From positions 5,481,481 through 5,545,480 of the forward strand of contig NW_004454193.1 in the NCBI RefSeq assembly GCF_000283155.1: a stretch of 64,000 nt of DNA, read 5' to 3'. Shown here in pieces: positions 1-9,841 of the stretch. The position numbers and the translations under genes were made by a program. Positions within the stretch are counted from its first letter, which is position 1. The number at the start of each line of letters is the position of its first letter. The DNA is from Ceratotherium simum simum (lineage: Eukaryota; Chordata; Mammalia; Perissodactyla; Rhinocerotidae). The notes beneath the pieces were generated by a model. That model made no database searches. It saw nothing but the letters and a program-made list of their open reading frames with translations, and had not been told where the DNA came from.

Positions 1-555
1 AGAGTAGTCAAGTTAGCAGATTTTACTTTCACCTTTTAATGAATAAAATTGTATAGCAGTAGACAGTTACAAGCAAAAATTTTAGGTGTGCCCTAAGCTG
101 AGGTAGGTGACACCCATGTCTGGTGACAGTGGTCTTCCTTCCTCAGCCTGAGGAGGCGAGGTGGGCTGAACTCATCCCGGAAGCTGTCGGTGGGTGTGTT
201 GCCTCAGGGCAGACGTAGCAGGCCCAGGAATTGGATGGATCTCCACTTTCCAGATATTTCTGCCCCAACCTCTGTCAGGATTGAACAAGCAACCAAACAA
301 CCCAATTTGCTTCTCTAGTCTTCTCCTTCCCCCCACTCCTCTCCCCCTCCTCCCCACTGCCACCCCCCACTTCTTTAACTTGACTCTGCAGTGAAATCCA
401 CCAGCCCATAGTAGCTTGTCCCTCCATTCCACGGCCCTGGGGTGCCCACCCTCTGTTCAGACACTGATGTTTACACTATGAGGAGAAACTGAGGCAGCTG
501 GGACAGGATTCTTTGCTACTCTATGCCGGTCCTTGTAGTGTGAGTCCAAGCTACC
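1..555. other. Unassigned unique sequence
   Basis: No gene or clear repeat is seen. The stretch contains a C-rich, pyrimidine-rich run at about 325-372 and a short phrase near 478-508 (gaggagaaactgaggcagc) typical of the MIR core, probably a small MIR fragment. The open frames here are short and show no domains. Confidence 0.5.
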
Positions 556-559
556 TCCT

Positions 560-872
560 CCCTCTTGTTGTGGGCCTTTGCACATGCTGTTACCTCTGCT
601 GAACCACCTCTACTCACACTGGCATCCCTCCCACCATCTCAGGCCAAGCAGTCACTTGGTCTTTTCCAACCCACCAGACTGGGGCACATCTCTCTGTTTT
701 AGGTTCCTAGAGCACCATCTTTTTCCCTTTGTAGCAGCTCTCAAAATATTCATTATTTGAGTCATTATCTGTTTAATTTCCATCTTCCAATGAAGATGGG
801 GACGGTGACTGTCTTGTTCTCATGTAGTCTCACCACCTAGGACGCTGCTTGTAGATACTCAAAAGATGTTTG
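560..872 (+). repeat. L2 LINE 3' region
   Basis: The text follows the L2 consensus order: 'gggcctttgcacatgctgtt', then a C-rich section, then the 'gtctcaccacctaggacgct' and 'gtagatactcaaaagatg' ending that matches the L2 3' end (usually '..gcgctcaataaatatttg'). It is diverged and truncated, as expected for a family that stopped moving before the placental radiation. Confidence 0.8.
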
Positions 873-1794
873 TCACCCTATGGTGAACCACTATAACTCC
901 ATCTTCCTTGGGAATCTGGAGAGAGGGAAAGTCCTTATTATTTTTCATGGCTCTTTAGTCTTGTCTTTCTGTGACTCACTGAGGCTAACACTGCTCCTTT
1001 CATTGTTGCAGAAGGAGGAATGGAAGGGTTCAAGTGGACTTCCGTCAGCCAGGTGCTTACGGCGCCTCTTCCAGGGCGGGCAAGTCATCACTTTTCCTTC
1101 AACTTGGCTGACACACCAACAGCTGGAGAACCCGCAATGATTTGTCCTTGGAGAATGCAAAGGATGTGGCTCTGCCTTGTGGGTGCATTTTAGGGAGGCG
1201 GGACCTTCATTATTTGTCTCTACTGCTGTTTCCTCTGGGCTTTGTGGTTGCCCATGGCGCCCTCTCATCCGATCGCGTTACCCGTACCAACCATCGCCCT
1301 GGCAGGAGAGGGGTGCCAAATTCGGCATCCTGCGCATGTAACATGCCAGGCAAGTGATCCTAATGATGCATTCAGCACACCACTCCCCCAAAACCCAGCT
1401 TCCAGCTTATCCCAATCCATTTATATTCCCGCTCAGACCTTTGGGATCAAAATTCCTGACCCTTTTGCGAAAAGCAAAAACGCCTTTTGAAAAAAAAAAT
1501 AGAAGGGGGAGGTGAAATTCCCCGAGCTTTCATTTCCCTTCATGGTTGAACTTCGATGACTCAAGTCATTTGCAGTCAATCTATTTAGCTGACTTGTCCT
1601 GCCGGCCGCCAGGAGGTCAGCATTTCTGGATCTGCCCCTCCAGGGCAGCATGCGGTCCCAGCTGGTTGTGCCGTGGTGGGAATCGGGGTTGGGGGGCGCG
1701 GTGTTGTCTGGAAGCTATGTTGGGGCTCTTCTGCATTCTGTGAAGATGGTACTTCCAGAGGACGTGCTTTTGTTTGCTGTTTGTTTGTGCTGGG
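873..1794. other. Unassigned unique sequence
   Basis: No gene or repeat is recognised. It includes an A-run at 1490-1499 and a GC-richer stretch around 1600-1720. Open frames on both strands are under 110 codons and look incidental. Confidence 0.5.
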
Positions 1795-1960
1795 TGGGAT
1801 TAGCTCTGATTGCATATTAATAACCTAGAGCACTATCTAGTAATTAGATGTTATCTTCCAGATGTTTAAAAGAAATCTTTAATATTTTAAGCTGCTCGGA
1901 GGTCTCTCGGCACTTTATTAAAATGGATGGAATTTAGAATGGGAGTTGGTGGCGTAGCTT
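1795..1960. promoter_or_regulatory. Candidate non-coding regulatory block (AT-rich, homeodomain-like sites)
   Basis: Non-repetitive sequence contains TGCATATTAATAA (about 1811-1823) and TAATTAGA (1841-1848), the kind of homeodomain/POU core often clustered in conserved enhancers. No repeat family matches. The call is by composition and motif only; conservation was not tested. Confidence 0.3.
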
Positions 1961-2369
1961 TCCCTGGATTCTCTTGCTGGTCTGAGACCCCGGAGCCCAG
2001 GGTACCCGTGAAAGGACCCCAAGCATTTATTGTGGTGCCCCTGTTGGGAACAATTGGGGCAGCCACCCATTCAATGGGTGGTGCAGGGAATGTCGCGGTG
2101 CTTCTGGCCCCTGTCACTCGGCCAGAGAGGCTCATTGATTTCTTTGAACCACTTGAGTGAATCTCTCAGAAGTTCCCCTTCTCTGAATCCCACACAATCG
2201 CCCGTTCTCTCTTTATTAGGCGCTTTGAGGGACAGCCTGGTCTACACCTGCCTTTGAAGGGGCCCCCACCATGGTTTTAATGACCTCCATCCGTCAAAGG
2301 AAAAGTTCAGAGTTCATTCTTTTGTCCGAGTCCCAGCAACTGAAGAGTCGAGTGTGCTGGCTGGTTCGG

Positions 2370-2560
2370 CCTCCTTAAATCACCCAAAAACTTTCCCTGT
2401 GACCCCGCTCATGTCAAAACAGCGAGCCGGCCGCTCTGGCCATTGTCATCGGAATAAGGGCTAAGTGATGCTGCGTGGTCATTACGTGTGCCCTGATTGG
2501 CAATCAGGGTACAATAGGGGGTCATTAAAGGCCATAAAACTGCCAAAGCTCTGAAAAGGG
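2370..2560. promoter_or_regulatory. Candidate regulatory block with a perfect palindrome
   Basis: The block retains CpGs (gcgagccggccgc), has homeodomain-like cores (GTCATTAC, GTCATTAAAGG, CCATAAAA), and holds ccctgattggcaatcaggg at 2491-2509: two 9-base half-sites around one central G. The half-sites contain ATTGG and CAAT cores, compatible with NF-Y, PBX or NFI-like binding. It matches no repeat I know. Confidence 0.4.
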
Positions 2561-2936
2561 GATTTTGAATGGAGCCAGAGGGCTCTGGGAGCCTGCCTTT
2601 GCCGCCTTCAAGGAGAGAGGGGCTTTGAGCTGGTCCAGGAGGGGAAAAGTCAGCGAGGTCTGGATTAAGAAGTGTCTCCCCTGTGACACCAGAAAAAACC
2701 GATCTTCTGATGTCCTCTTCCCAGAATGCTCATTCCTCCATTCCTAAAAGAGAATCTTGGAGCAACAACCCAAATGACGCTTCATGAGTTGAAGCCTGGA
2801 GGGATCAGTCTTCATATAAGTAAAAGTTATTAGTAAATATATAAATGTTTGTTGAATAGAGTGAACATACATATATGTATATCCATAGCATCTACATATA
2901 CATATCCATATTCATCTACAATGAAAGAGACAGCTC
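2561..2936. other. Unassigned sequence with a small TA-rich tract
   Basis: No gene is seen. About 2868-2915 is an imperfect alternating TATA/CATA tract (acatacatatatgtatatcc). The rest is unique. Confidence 0.5.
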
Positions 2937-3060
2937 TTCCTGAGAGCTCACTATCCCAGGGCCTGTTCTGGGTGCATTACAGCTGTTAACTTAGTTAAGC
3001 CTGACGCCAACCCATGGAGGCAGGTTGACATTATTACAGCCATAAAGGACCTTCTGGGAA
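2937..3060 (+). repeat. MIR SINE fragment
   Basis: The order 'gggcctgttctgggtgcatt', 'cttagttaagcc', 'ccaacccatggaggcagg' parallels the MIR core ('ggcactgttctaagcgcttt..aacaaccctatgaggtagg'). The 3' half is missing. Confidence 0.65.
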
Positions 3061-3149
3061 AGCTTCCCCAGCATCGCCTGTCTTGGAAAGGAATCATGAA
3101 AAAAGAAGGGGAGTCCTTTTTCTTAAGTAAAGATGATGGCAGCATTAAA

Positions 3150-3290
3150 AGTTACGTTGGGTTGAGTCCCTACCACGTGCCAGGCATTTGCAGTATCTCA
3201 GTTCGTGTCAAAACCATGGAGTCGACACTGTTACCGTTCCCGTTTTATAAGAATTAACAATACAGAAACCAAAGCACAGAAAGGGGTGAT
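3150..3290 (+). repeat. MIR SINE fragment
   Basis: 'gagtccctaccacgtgccaggcat', split here as gtccctaccacgtgcc / aggcat, followed by a decayed 'cccgttttataagaattaac' and 'accaaagcacagaaagg', follows MIR (gtgccaggcac..cattttacagatgagg..gcacagagagg). Confidence 0.65.
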
Positions 3291-3474
3291 GTGGATGGCG
3301 TGCTGGGCCTGTCGGACCCCAGGAGGTGCCAAACGCATCGGTTCCAGAGTGAGTGCCTGTCCCTGAAGTTGGGCACCTCAGGGGCACACTGGCCTTGCCA
3401 GCTCGACTGCCTGTGCTCCCAGCCGTTTTGTCAGATGTGGGGTAGGAATCTTGGGTTAGGCTTCAGCAGATGTG

Positions 3475-3610
3475 GGTCCTAGACTCTGCCCTGCTGTGCA
3501 GCCTTGGGCAAATCACTTTCCCTCTCTGGGCCTCAGTCTTCTCAGCTGACACATGGTAGGGGTGAGGTGAGCCCTGGACTAGTGCTGAGCTTCTCACACT
3601 AGGCCCTTCT
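3475..3610 (-). repeat. MIR SINE fragment
   Basis: 'agccttgggcaaatcacttt', 'cctctctgggcctcagtctt' and 'ctcagctgacacatgg' are the reverse-strand MIR pattern (..ctgggcaagtcacttaacctctctgagcctcagtttcctcatctg). Confidence 0.8.
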
Positions 3611-4059
3611 CTGCCTTGGGATAAAGTCAGGAGACAAATGGGGGCCGTCTTTTGAGCTCATCTGTTTTATTCCGAACACTCTTTTTCTCTTTTCTCAGAA
3701 ACAGGTATATTCTACAGTAGAATGCAAAATGGCCATGAACTTTTCAGGTTAAAAAGGAGACTTTATACAAGTTTGGAGCTTGTACTCCATGCCTTTTGGT
3801 TCTGTCCATTCCCCATCCCACCCCCAAGATTTCCCAGGGCAACCTGCTCCCTCTCCTCTGCCTACAAGGGTGCTTAGAAGAAAAGTGTAGAATCTACTAG
3901 ATCACCTGGCATGGGGACAGCTTGAAACCCTTTTGAGGTAGTCACAAGTTGGTGACAGCGTCCTCTGGGTCTGCAAAATGGAGCCGTCAAGCCCTGCTGG
4001 GGGAATCAGCTGAGACTGCAGATGAGGAAATGCTGTGTAAGCTGTAAATGTAGGTGTGA
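3611..4059. other. Unassigned unique sequence
   Basis: No gene or repeat was recognised. It contains polypyrimidine stretches and a few A/T runs only. Confidence 0.45.
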
Positions 4060-4092
4060 GGGGGCGGGGTGGGGTGGGGTGGGGTGGGGGGG
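4060..4092 (+). other. G-quadruplex-forming motif
   Basis: At least six consecutive runs of four or more G, separated by single C or T bases, span this interval. Very short loops and G4+ runs are the strongest class of intramolecular G-quadruplex motif. Slippage of the GGGGT unit also makes it a likely length-variable site. Confidence 0.85.
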
Positions 4093-4189
4093 TGAACCCA
4101 CGTGGAGAGGACTGGGGATTCCCAAGGCCATAGTTCCAAGTTCCAGTGAGGGCTAGGACGGGGGCCCTGGGGACTGGGAGTGGGACACA

Positions 4190-4430
4190 CTGGCAGATCC
4201 CAGCTCTGCTCAGGCCTAGCACTGAGACCCGCGGCAGATAACAGCTTCTCTGAACCTTGTGTCCTCACCTGTGAGAGGGGAATAATCCCACAGCCAGGGC
4301 CCAGGATGTGAGGGTTAACTTAGGAAATCCAGACCAGGCTCAGCACAAACTCAGCACGAAGTTTAGGTCATAAACTCTCTGTAAACATCAGCCATCATTA
4401 GTATTAGCGTTATTGTGCTTTATTTCTGTG
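4190..4430 (-). repeat. MIR SINE, interrupted/diverged
   Basis: The reverse MIR order is present: 'cttctctgaaccttgtgtcc', 'tcacctgtgagaggggaata', 'atgtgagggttaacttagg' and 'catcattagtattagcgtta', matching MIR antisense ('ctcatctgtaaaatggggataata..gaggattaaatga..attatta'). Confidence 0.7.
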
Positions 4431-4498
4431 ACTAAATCCATTCCTACAAAGAACTGAACAGCTCACCTGTTGTCCCTATGAGCTCTGGTCTCTGACTA

Positions 4499-4549
4499 GA
4501 AAGAAGAAAGAGAATAAAAGAAGGGAAAAGAGGAAGAGAGAGAGAAATA
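4499..4549 (+). repeat. Polypurine tract
   Basis: About 50 bases are almost pure A/G (agaagaaagagaataaaaga onward), ending in a GAGAGAGA run. It is simple sequence, capable of H-DNA in principle. Confidence 0.75.
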
Positions 4550-4560
4550 ATACATATTTT

Positions 4561-5395
4561 TATGTTGTCTTTCTCTTTGTCAAGGTTCTCTTGGAGTGAA
4601 TTTTTCCTTCTCTCTTTGTGTGTTTAAAGCCATGGAGATTCTATCTCACTTTCTACCCCTTTGCTCTGGGTTCTTTAGATTCTCTCTGTCCACCTGTCTC
4701 TCCTAGAGTCTAGCTTCCCCTCTCTGAATCTCCGAGACTCCCCCTCCCTCCCTCTCTCTTGGTTGGGCAGTGGGAGATTTTCTGTGAGTCTCTGAAAGCA
4801 GCCTTCCTCCCCTGGTTGGTGGGCATGGGGCTTCAGGGTAAGGAGGGGGAGAGACATTTGGGGAGGAAGCCATTCTCCGGCAGGAGGAAGCCATTCTCCG
4901 GCAGGAGAAAGCCTGAAGCCTCTACTCCCATTCCAGCTGGTACATCCCCTCATGCCCACTCCCCCACACTGACTTGTCCCCAGGAAACTTCTGGAATGTG
5001 AAGGAACCACCCTGGACCCCCTTTCTCTTGTCTGATTTAGGCCAGACTTGCCTGTGTCGATGGAGATTCCCCGTGATGCCCTCCTTCCCTCCGGGAATTT
5101 TCCAGAGCACATTTGTCTCCCTCTGTGAGACAAGCAGGATTTCCTGCACTCCAGTCCAAGTTGTGAATGCCCAGAACACGACACTGTTTAAAATCTCATC
5201 AATCTTGCATCCTCTCTCGAATAAAAGGCAGTGGGACCACGCATGGGCATTGCTTTAAGTTTGCATGATCCCAGTGATGCCTTTGGGAAAAGGACCCATC
5301 GGCTTCCTACTCAGATAATCTGAAAAGGGACTAGAGTTTGCCATTTGCTCCTAGTCCTTTTGAAGTCCTTTCAGATCCATCGATTCTAGCCTGGC
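4561..5395. other. Unassigned unique sequence with overlapping spurious frames
   Basis: No gene is recognised. A 169-codon minus-strand frame at 4675-5184 and an overlapping plus-strand frame occupy this region; they have no recognisable domain and arise in CT-rich DNA containing a small tandem duplication. Confidence 0.45.
4864..4905 (+). repeat. Tandem duplication, 21-bp unit x2
   Basis: The 21-base unit beginning aggaagccattctccggca occurs twice back to back with no mismatch, followed by a partial third copy (agaaagcc). A unit length divisible by three leaves any frame intact, but no gene is evident. Confidence 0.9.
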
Positions 5396-5399
5396 TTGG

Positions 5400-5530
5400 C
5401 CACTCTCTTGCCCTCTGACCTTAGGTGGTTCTCTTTTTTTGGTGGAGCCCTGGTTTGTTCAGCTGTAAAATGAGGAAGTTGAACTTGATACTCCCTAAGC
5501 CACTTTTAGCTTTAGCGCTCTATGTTAAAT
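5400..5530 (-). repeat. MIR-like fragment
   Basis: 'cagctgtaaaatgaggaagt', 'tgaacttgatactccctaag' and the following 'ccacttttagctttagcgct' resemble the reverse-strand MIR3/MIRc pattern (..ctgtaaaatgaggggttggactagatgatctctaaggtccc). Confidence 0.6.
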
Positions 5531-5534
5531 ATTC

Positions 5535-6290
5535 CTTCATTTATTCAATATGTATTTATCAGCACCTACTATGTGTCACGCACTGTACGGACTGGAATTC
5601 AGCAGTGAATAAGAGCAACGTTGGCTCAGCCCCACGGAGCTGAAATCTGAAAGGCTGGAGAAGGAGTTGGGTGACAAGGAGGAGAATGAGGACCAGTGAG
5701 GAGAGTCGATGGAGAGGTGATTTCAGACCTGTCGTAAGATGGACTTGCCAACAGAGGAGCTGTCCCAGAGAGATGAGAGTCCACACGAGGAGCTGAGTTC
5801 CCCATCACTGGAAGTGTTCGAGGATCTCAGAGTAACAACCCACCAGACTTGTGAAAGTAATTCCCTCACTGGGAGGCTGAGTAAGAGCTGTCCAAGGGCA
5901 GGGCTTGCACAAGGAAAAGCATGAGCAAAAGCTGGAAGGTTGAAGCTGGATCCCGCAGGATCTGCATGCACTGTCAGAGTCCATCTCACGTTATGGAGAG
6001 CCAGAGCCACTGAAGAGTTTCAAGCAGGGCAGTGAAATGCTCAGAGTTTTAGAAAAGTCACGTCGACTGCAGAGAGGCGATTGGGTGGGAGGGAGACAGC
6101 CTGGGGCAGGAAGCTGCCAGAGTAGTCGGGGTGAGAGACGTCGCTCTCCAAGCCAAGGGGGCATCTGCGCAGGTGGAGAGAAGGGACAGGTGCAAGACAC
6201 CAACAGGAGGCAAGCTCCAGGGGCTGGGTGACCAACCGACTGGCCAAAGGGTTCAAGGAAGAGAGAGGAGTTAGGATGGCACCTGGGGCC
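5535..6290 (-). repeat. L2 LINE, antisense
   Basis: It opens with 'ttcatttattcaatatgtat' and 'gcacctactatgtgtcacgc', the antisense L2 3' end, and continues with 'tttcaagcagggcagtgaaa' and 'gccagagtagtcggggtgag', the antisense of the L2 ORF2 3' coding region. Short open frames here come from this relic. Confidence 0.75.
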
Positions 6291-6412
6291 GAAAGTTCAC
6301 ACAGGCAGGTGGCTGGGAACAAATTTTGATTCTGAACCAGGCACCTTCGGAAGTTAGCTAGAGGGAAGCGGGCGACTTCTTGTTATAGGAAAGGATGCTA
6401 GCAGGTGATAAT

Positions 6413-6689
6413 AAAAGTATTTACCGGGGGCTAGCCCAGTGGTGCAGCAGTTAAGTGCGCGCACTCAGCTGCGGCGGCCCAGGGTTCGCCGGTTCAGATC
6501 CCGGGTGCACACTGACGCACCTCTTGGCAAGACATGCTGTGGCGGCGTCCCATATAAAGTGGAGGAAGATGGGCACGGATGTTAGCCCAGGGTCAATCTT
6601 CCTCAGCAAAAAAAAAAAAAAAGAGGAGGATGGGCAGATGTTAGTACAAGGCTGATCTCCTCACCAAAAAAAAAAAAAAAGTATTTACC
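6413..6689 (+). mobile_element. ERE SINE with perfect 13-bp target-site duplication
   Basis: The SINE body runs 6426-6676, from ggggggctagcccagtggtg through a tRNA-like head (pol III B-box-like ggttcagatcc at 6491-6501), a TTAGCCCAGGG / CTTCCTCAGC module, an A-run, a second TTAG/CTCCTCA module and a poly-A tail. It is flanked by aaaagtatttacc at 6413-6425 and 6677-6689 with no mismatch. The perfect duplication implies a fairly recent insertion. Head and tail match the Perissodactyl ERE family. Confidence 0.95.
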
Positions 6690-6732
6690 AAACGGTAAGA
6701 GGCATGGGAACCAACCCATCAGAACAGCCTGT

Positions 6733-7132
6733 GCATTAGTCAGCTCCAGCTGCTGTAACAAAATACCACAGCCTGGGTGGCTCCAACAGAAATTTATTTT
6801 ATTTTCTCACAGTTCTGGAGCCTGGAAGTCCACGATCAAGGTGCCGGCAGGGTTGGTTTCTGGTGGGACCTCCCTCCTCGGCTTGTAGATGCCGCCTTCC
6901 CACTGTACCCTTAAGTAGCCTTCTCTCTGTGTGTGTGCGTGGAGAGCCATCTCAGGTGTCTCTTCCTCTTCTCATAAGGACACCAGTCCTATCGGATTAC
7001 AGCCCCACACTTATGATCTCATCGAACCCCAATTACTTCCCTAAATGGCCCTATCTCCAAATATAGGTCACATTGGAAATTAGGACACCAACATCTGAAT
7101 TTGGGAGGACATAATTTAATCTCCATAACAGC
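6733..7132 (-). repeat. MLT1 LTR (ERVL-MaLR), antisense
   Basis: This is antisense to the MLT1 LTR. It starts with 'attagtcagctccagctgct' and 'aacaaaataccacagcctgg' (3' end), passes 'tcacagttctggagcctgga', and ends with 'gggaggacataatttaatct' and 'ccataaca' (5' end). It is nearly full length for a solo LTR; no internal retroviral genes are present. Confidence 0.9.
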
Positions 7133-7769
7133 CTGCATGTCCCGGGAATGCCAGGCATTAACCTTTAGTGGGGGTCGTGAGGACAGCTGGAGGTCCCGGG
7201 GAAAGGGTTTGGGTACCCAGGCAGTGGGCATAGGCCCTGTGGGACTGAGGCCGTTCACCTCCTGGCATGGAAGTATGTTAACTTCTAACACCTGGTCCGG
7301 CTTCACTTGCACAGCTCAGGTGAAGGCCAGCCCTGTGTGGCTGCGTGGAACAGGGTGGAACGGTGTGTGATGAGTTGCACCAAGTCACTAGGAGCAGAAG
7401 CTTTCAGAACAAAAAAATCTATTGGGGGTTGATGGCATTGGGAGAGGCCTTTAAAATGCAGATTAAATATTTGCTTAAAAGAGGAGTGGAGCTCAGTGCA
7501 TAGTCCACAGCTGCCTTTTAAGACAGTAACTTGGCTATTTTTTTTTTCCTTGGACTAAATATCTGTCTTGATGAGCATGAGGGGAGTAGCTGCTTCGCAC
7601 ATCAAAGTCCTCATTACTAACCAGAGGGAGCACTTCTTGCCTCTCTCCCTCTCTCATAAGCCCAACCTTATCTGGAGGGACCTCTGTCCCCAGAGCTGTA
7701 AAACAAGCTCTTTTTCTAAGCTAACGGTGCACAATAGTGTCAAATTATGTATAATGATTTTGTAATGTG
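7133..7769. other. Unassigned unique sequence
   Basis: No gene is seen. A T-run occurs at about 7540-7548. From about 7600 onward the sequence becomes more AT-rich and grades into the candidate regulatory block to the right. Confidence 0.45.
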
Positions 7770-8300
7770 AACGAATGCCACCAGGGACCTCGTGGAAAGT
7801 ACCAATTTCATTAAACTTATCCAGCAACAGGGTCTGAATATGAATTTGGAGGCAGTGGTAAATTGCAGGGCACATTTATTTTAAGCATTTTCTGGCTGGT
7901 CCTTTACGCAAAGATGGACGGGGCAGAGATCAATGGCACTGGCGCATTTTGGTTTCTCGGTGGCAGTGGGACGAGGTAAGAGTGATTTATCCCCTCCTGT
8001 CTCTTCACTCTGGGACCTCAGGCCTTGTGAGGTTCTTAGCCAACAGATGCCGGGGCTGCCTGTCCCTCTTTGTTTCAGACATGCTTGAATCTCCAGGAGA
8101 GTGCTACCGCCCTTCTGATGGATCAGAGAGGGCACCTGGGCATCGCCGCGGAATTAATGAGACTTCCAATTACAATCATTTGCTTCAAGGAATGGTACCC
8201 AGCACTGACCCCCACATTTCCGAGTTTCCCCGCCTCCTTCGTGTTCCTTTGGAAGAAGCAGCTAATTATAAGAAAATCATCCCCAAGGAGGACAAATAGA
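7770..8300. promoter_or_regulatory. Candidate regulatory block
   Basis: Repeat-free sequence keeps CpGs (catcgccgcggaattaatga) beside homeodomain cores AATTAA (8152-8157) and CAATTA (8167-8172), and a TEAD-like GGAATG (8189-8194). The mix of CpG retention and clustered AT-rich cores is typical of conserved enhancers. A 116-codon frame lies here (7949-8299) but has no domain. Confidence 0.35.
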
Positions 8301-8459
8301 TCTCAGAAGAAAATAACAGGGAGAGGCCACCTCTCCACCCCAGCGTCTGGTCCACGAACCCCACTTTGGAAGGCTGCCTCGCCTTCCCCGTGACCCGATA
8401 GAGCTCAAGTCCGCGGGTTGAGGAGGTGGCGGGGAGGCTACCGCCACCCAGAGATGAGA

Positions 8460-8660
8460 GGGAAGACATTACTAATCAAAACTAACCCGTGCCACTTTTC
8501 CGACGCTGCTAATCTTAATTGAATCAATCTCCCAGCCTCTCTTGACAGTGAAAGATTGCTCAAATCTGGAAGGCCAGGCTGGACACGACTCCTAGAAGAA
8601 AAAAATTCTTCCTTAATCATTAATTTGTCCATTCCCTCCCATTTGGCCCCATTCTTCACT
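8460..8660. promoter_or_regulatory. Candidate regulatory block
   Basis: A unique AT-rich stretch has 'cgctgctaatcttaattgaa', 'tcaatctcccagc' and 'tccttaatcattaatttgtc', giving several TAAT/ATTA cores within 150 bases and no repeat similarity. Conservation was not tested. Confidence 0.35.
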
Positions 8661-9239
8661 GTCTTGACGGTGCACCCCCCCACAACCTTCCTCTCGTACT
8701 AATCACTCTGGAGTGTTCTTCCCAATACCCTCTTGTGACTAGAAACCAATTTGCTGGAAAAGGAAATGGCAGAGCAGCCCCCACCCTCTCTCTCCTTGGT
8801 GTTCTTTCTCTGCCTTCTTTCTATGAAGTCTAGTTTGCCTCTAATTAAGTCCAATGAGGTCTCTAGTACTATTTTCTTGACACATCGGTAAACAGGTTTA
8901 GAGCGGACTTTCCCCAGGAGCTGAAGCTACTGGGAACGAATTGGTCTTAGGTAAATCGTCAGAAAGAATGCTATCATCCTAGGATGCATCCTGATCCTAG
9001 TGAAATCCTATGACAAGTAAAACTGCAGAATCCTTGACATGTCTCAAGAGGAAAAGGCGTTGTTGTGTCCTCTGGACTTAAGACTCAGTTTTCAGAAACT
9101 GCTCTTTTCTCGAATTATCCAGAGCCCTCAGACTCTAGGTTTAACTGTGATTTTGTCTTTCTTAAAATGGCTTCAATGGTTAGTGAGAAATATGCATGGG
9201 GTACAAGTTGAGATTAAAGTATGGTAAGGGAATTTGTCA
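8661..9239. other. Unassigned unique sequence
   Basis: No gene or repeat was recognised. Scattered TAAT cores (cctctaattaagtcc near 8840) continue the composition of the block to the left. Confidence 0.45.
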
Positions 9240-9841
9240 CCCATTGTGACAACCTCTGGCTTGGTCTATTGCAATAGTATGCCAACTGGTCTCTGGGCTT
9301 CTATCCTTGCTTCCCAACACTCTGTCCTCCCATACGAGAGCAATACTTACAAAACATAGGTCACGTCATGTCACTCCTCTGCTCAAATTTTCTTAAGTTT
9401 CCCATCTCACTCAGAGTTAAAGCCCAAATCCTTCCAGGGGTCTGACCTCAGTAACTTTTCTGATCTCATCTCATGTTATTCTCTCTCTCACTCATCCCAC
9501 TCCAGCCACCCTGGTCTCCCCGGGGCTTTTTGATGATGTCAGCCTTGCTCCCATCTCCAGCCTTTGCACTGGCTGGATGTTCTTACCTCTGTTATCTGTG
9601 TGGCTCTTTCCTTCACTTCATTCAGGTCTCTAATTAAACGTCCACTTAGCAAGGAGATGTTCCCTGACTGTCCTGTCTAAAAAGCACCCCCATCACTCTC
9701 AGCTTTATTTTTCTCTATAGCAATTATTCTCATCCGATCTACTATTCTTTTATTTTCTGTCTCCCCTACTAGGTAGTAAACTCCACAAGAGGAAGTACCC
9801 ACCGCATAGTAGATGTTCATTAAATATTTGTTTAATAAGTG
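9240..9841 (+). repeat. L2 LINE, long 3' segment
   Basis: About 600 bases follow L2 in order: 'cacgtcatgtcactcctctg', 'ctcatcccactccagccacc', 'gcctttgcactggctggatg', 'tttattttctgtctccccta' and the 3' terminus 'gtagatgttcattaaatatt'. It is diverged, but all landmarks are in place. Confidence 0.9.

Noticed and set aside
1254..1268. CTCF-like GGCGCCCTCT
   Set aside because: Only part of the motif matches and the flanks do not fit; the site at 24028 is better.
4675..5184. 169-codon minus-strand frame
   Set aside because: No domain, overlaps other frames in CT-rich DNA and includes a tandem duplication; chance is the simplest explanation.
6491..6501. tRNA-like B-box
   Set aside because: It belongs to the ERE head, as do similar boxes in the other EREs; no cloverleaf tRNA gene is present.
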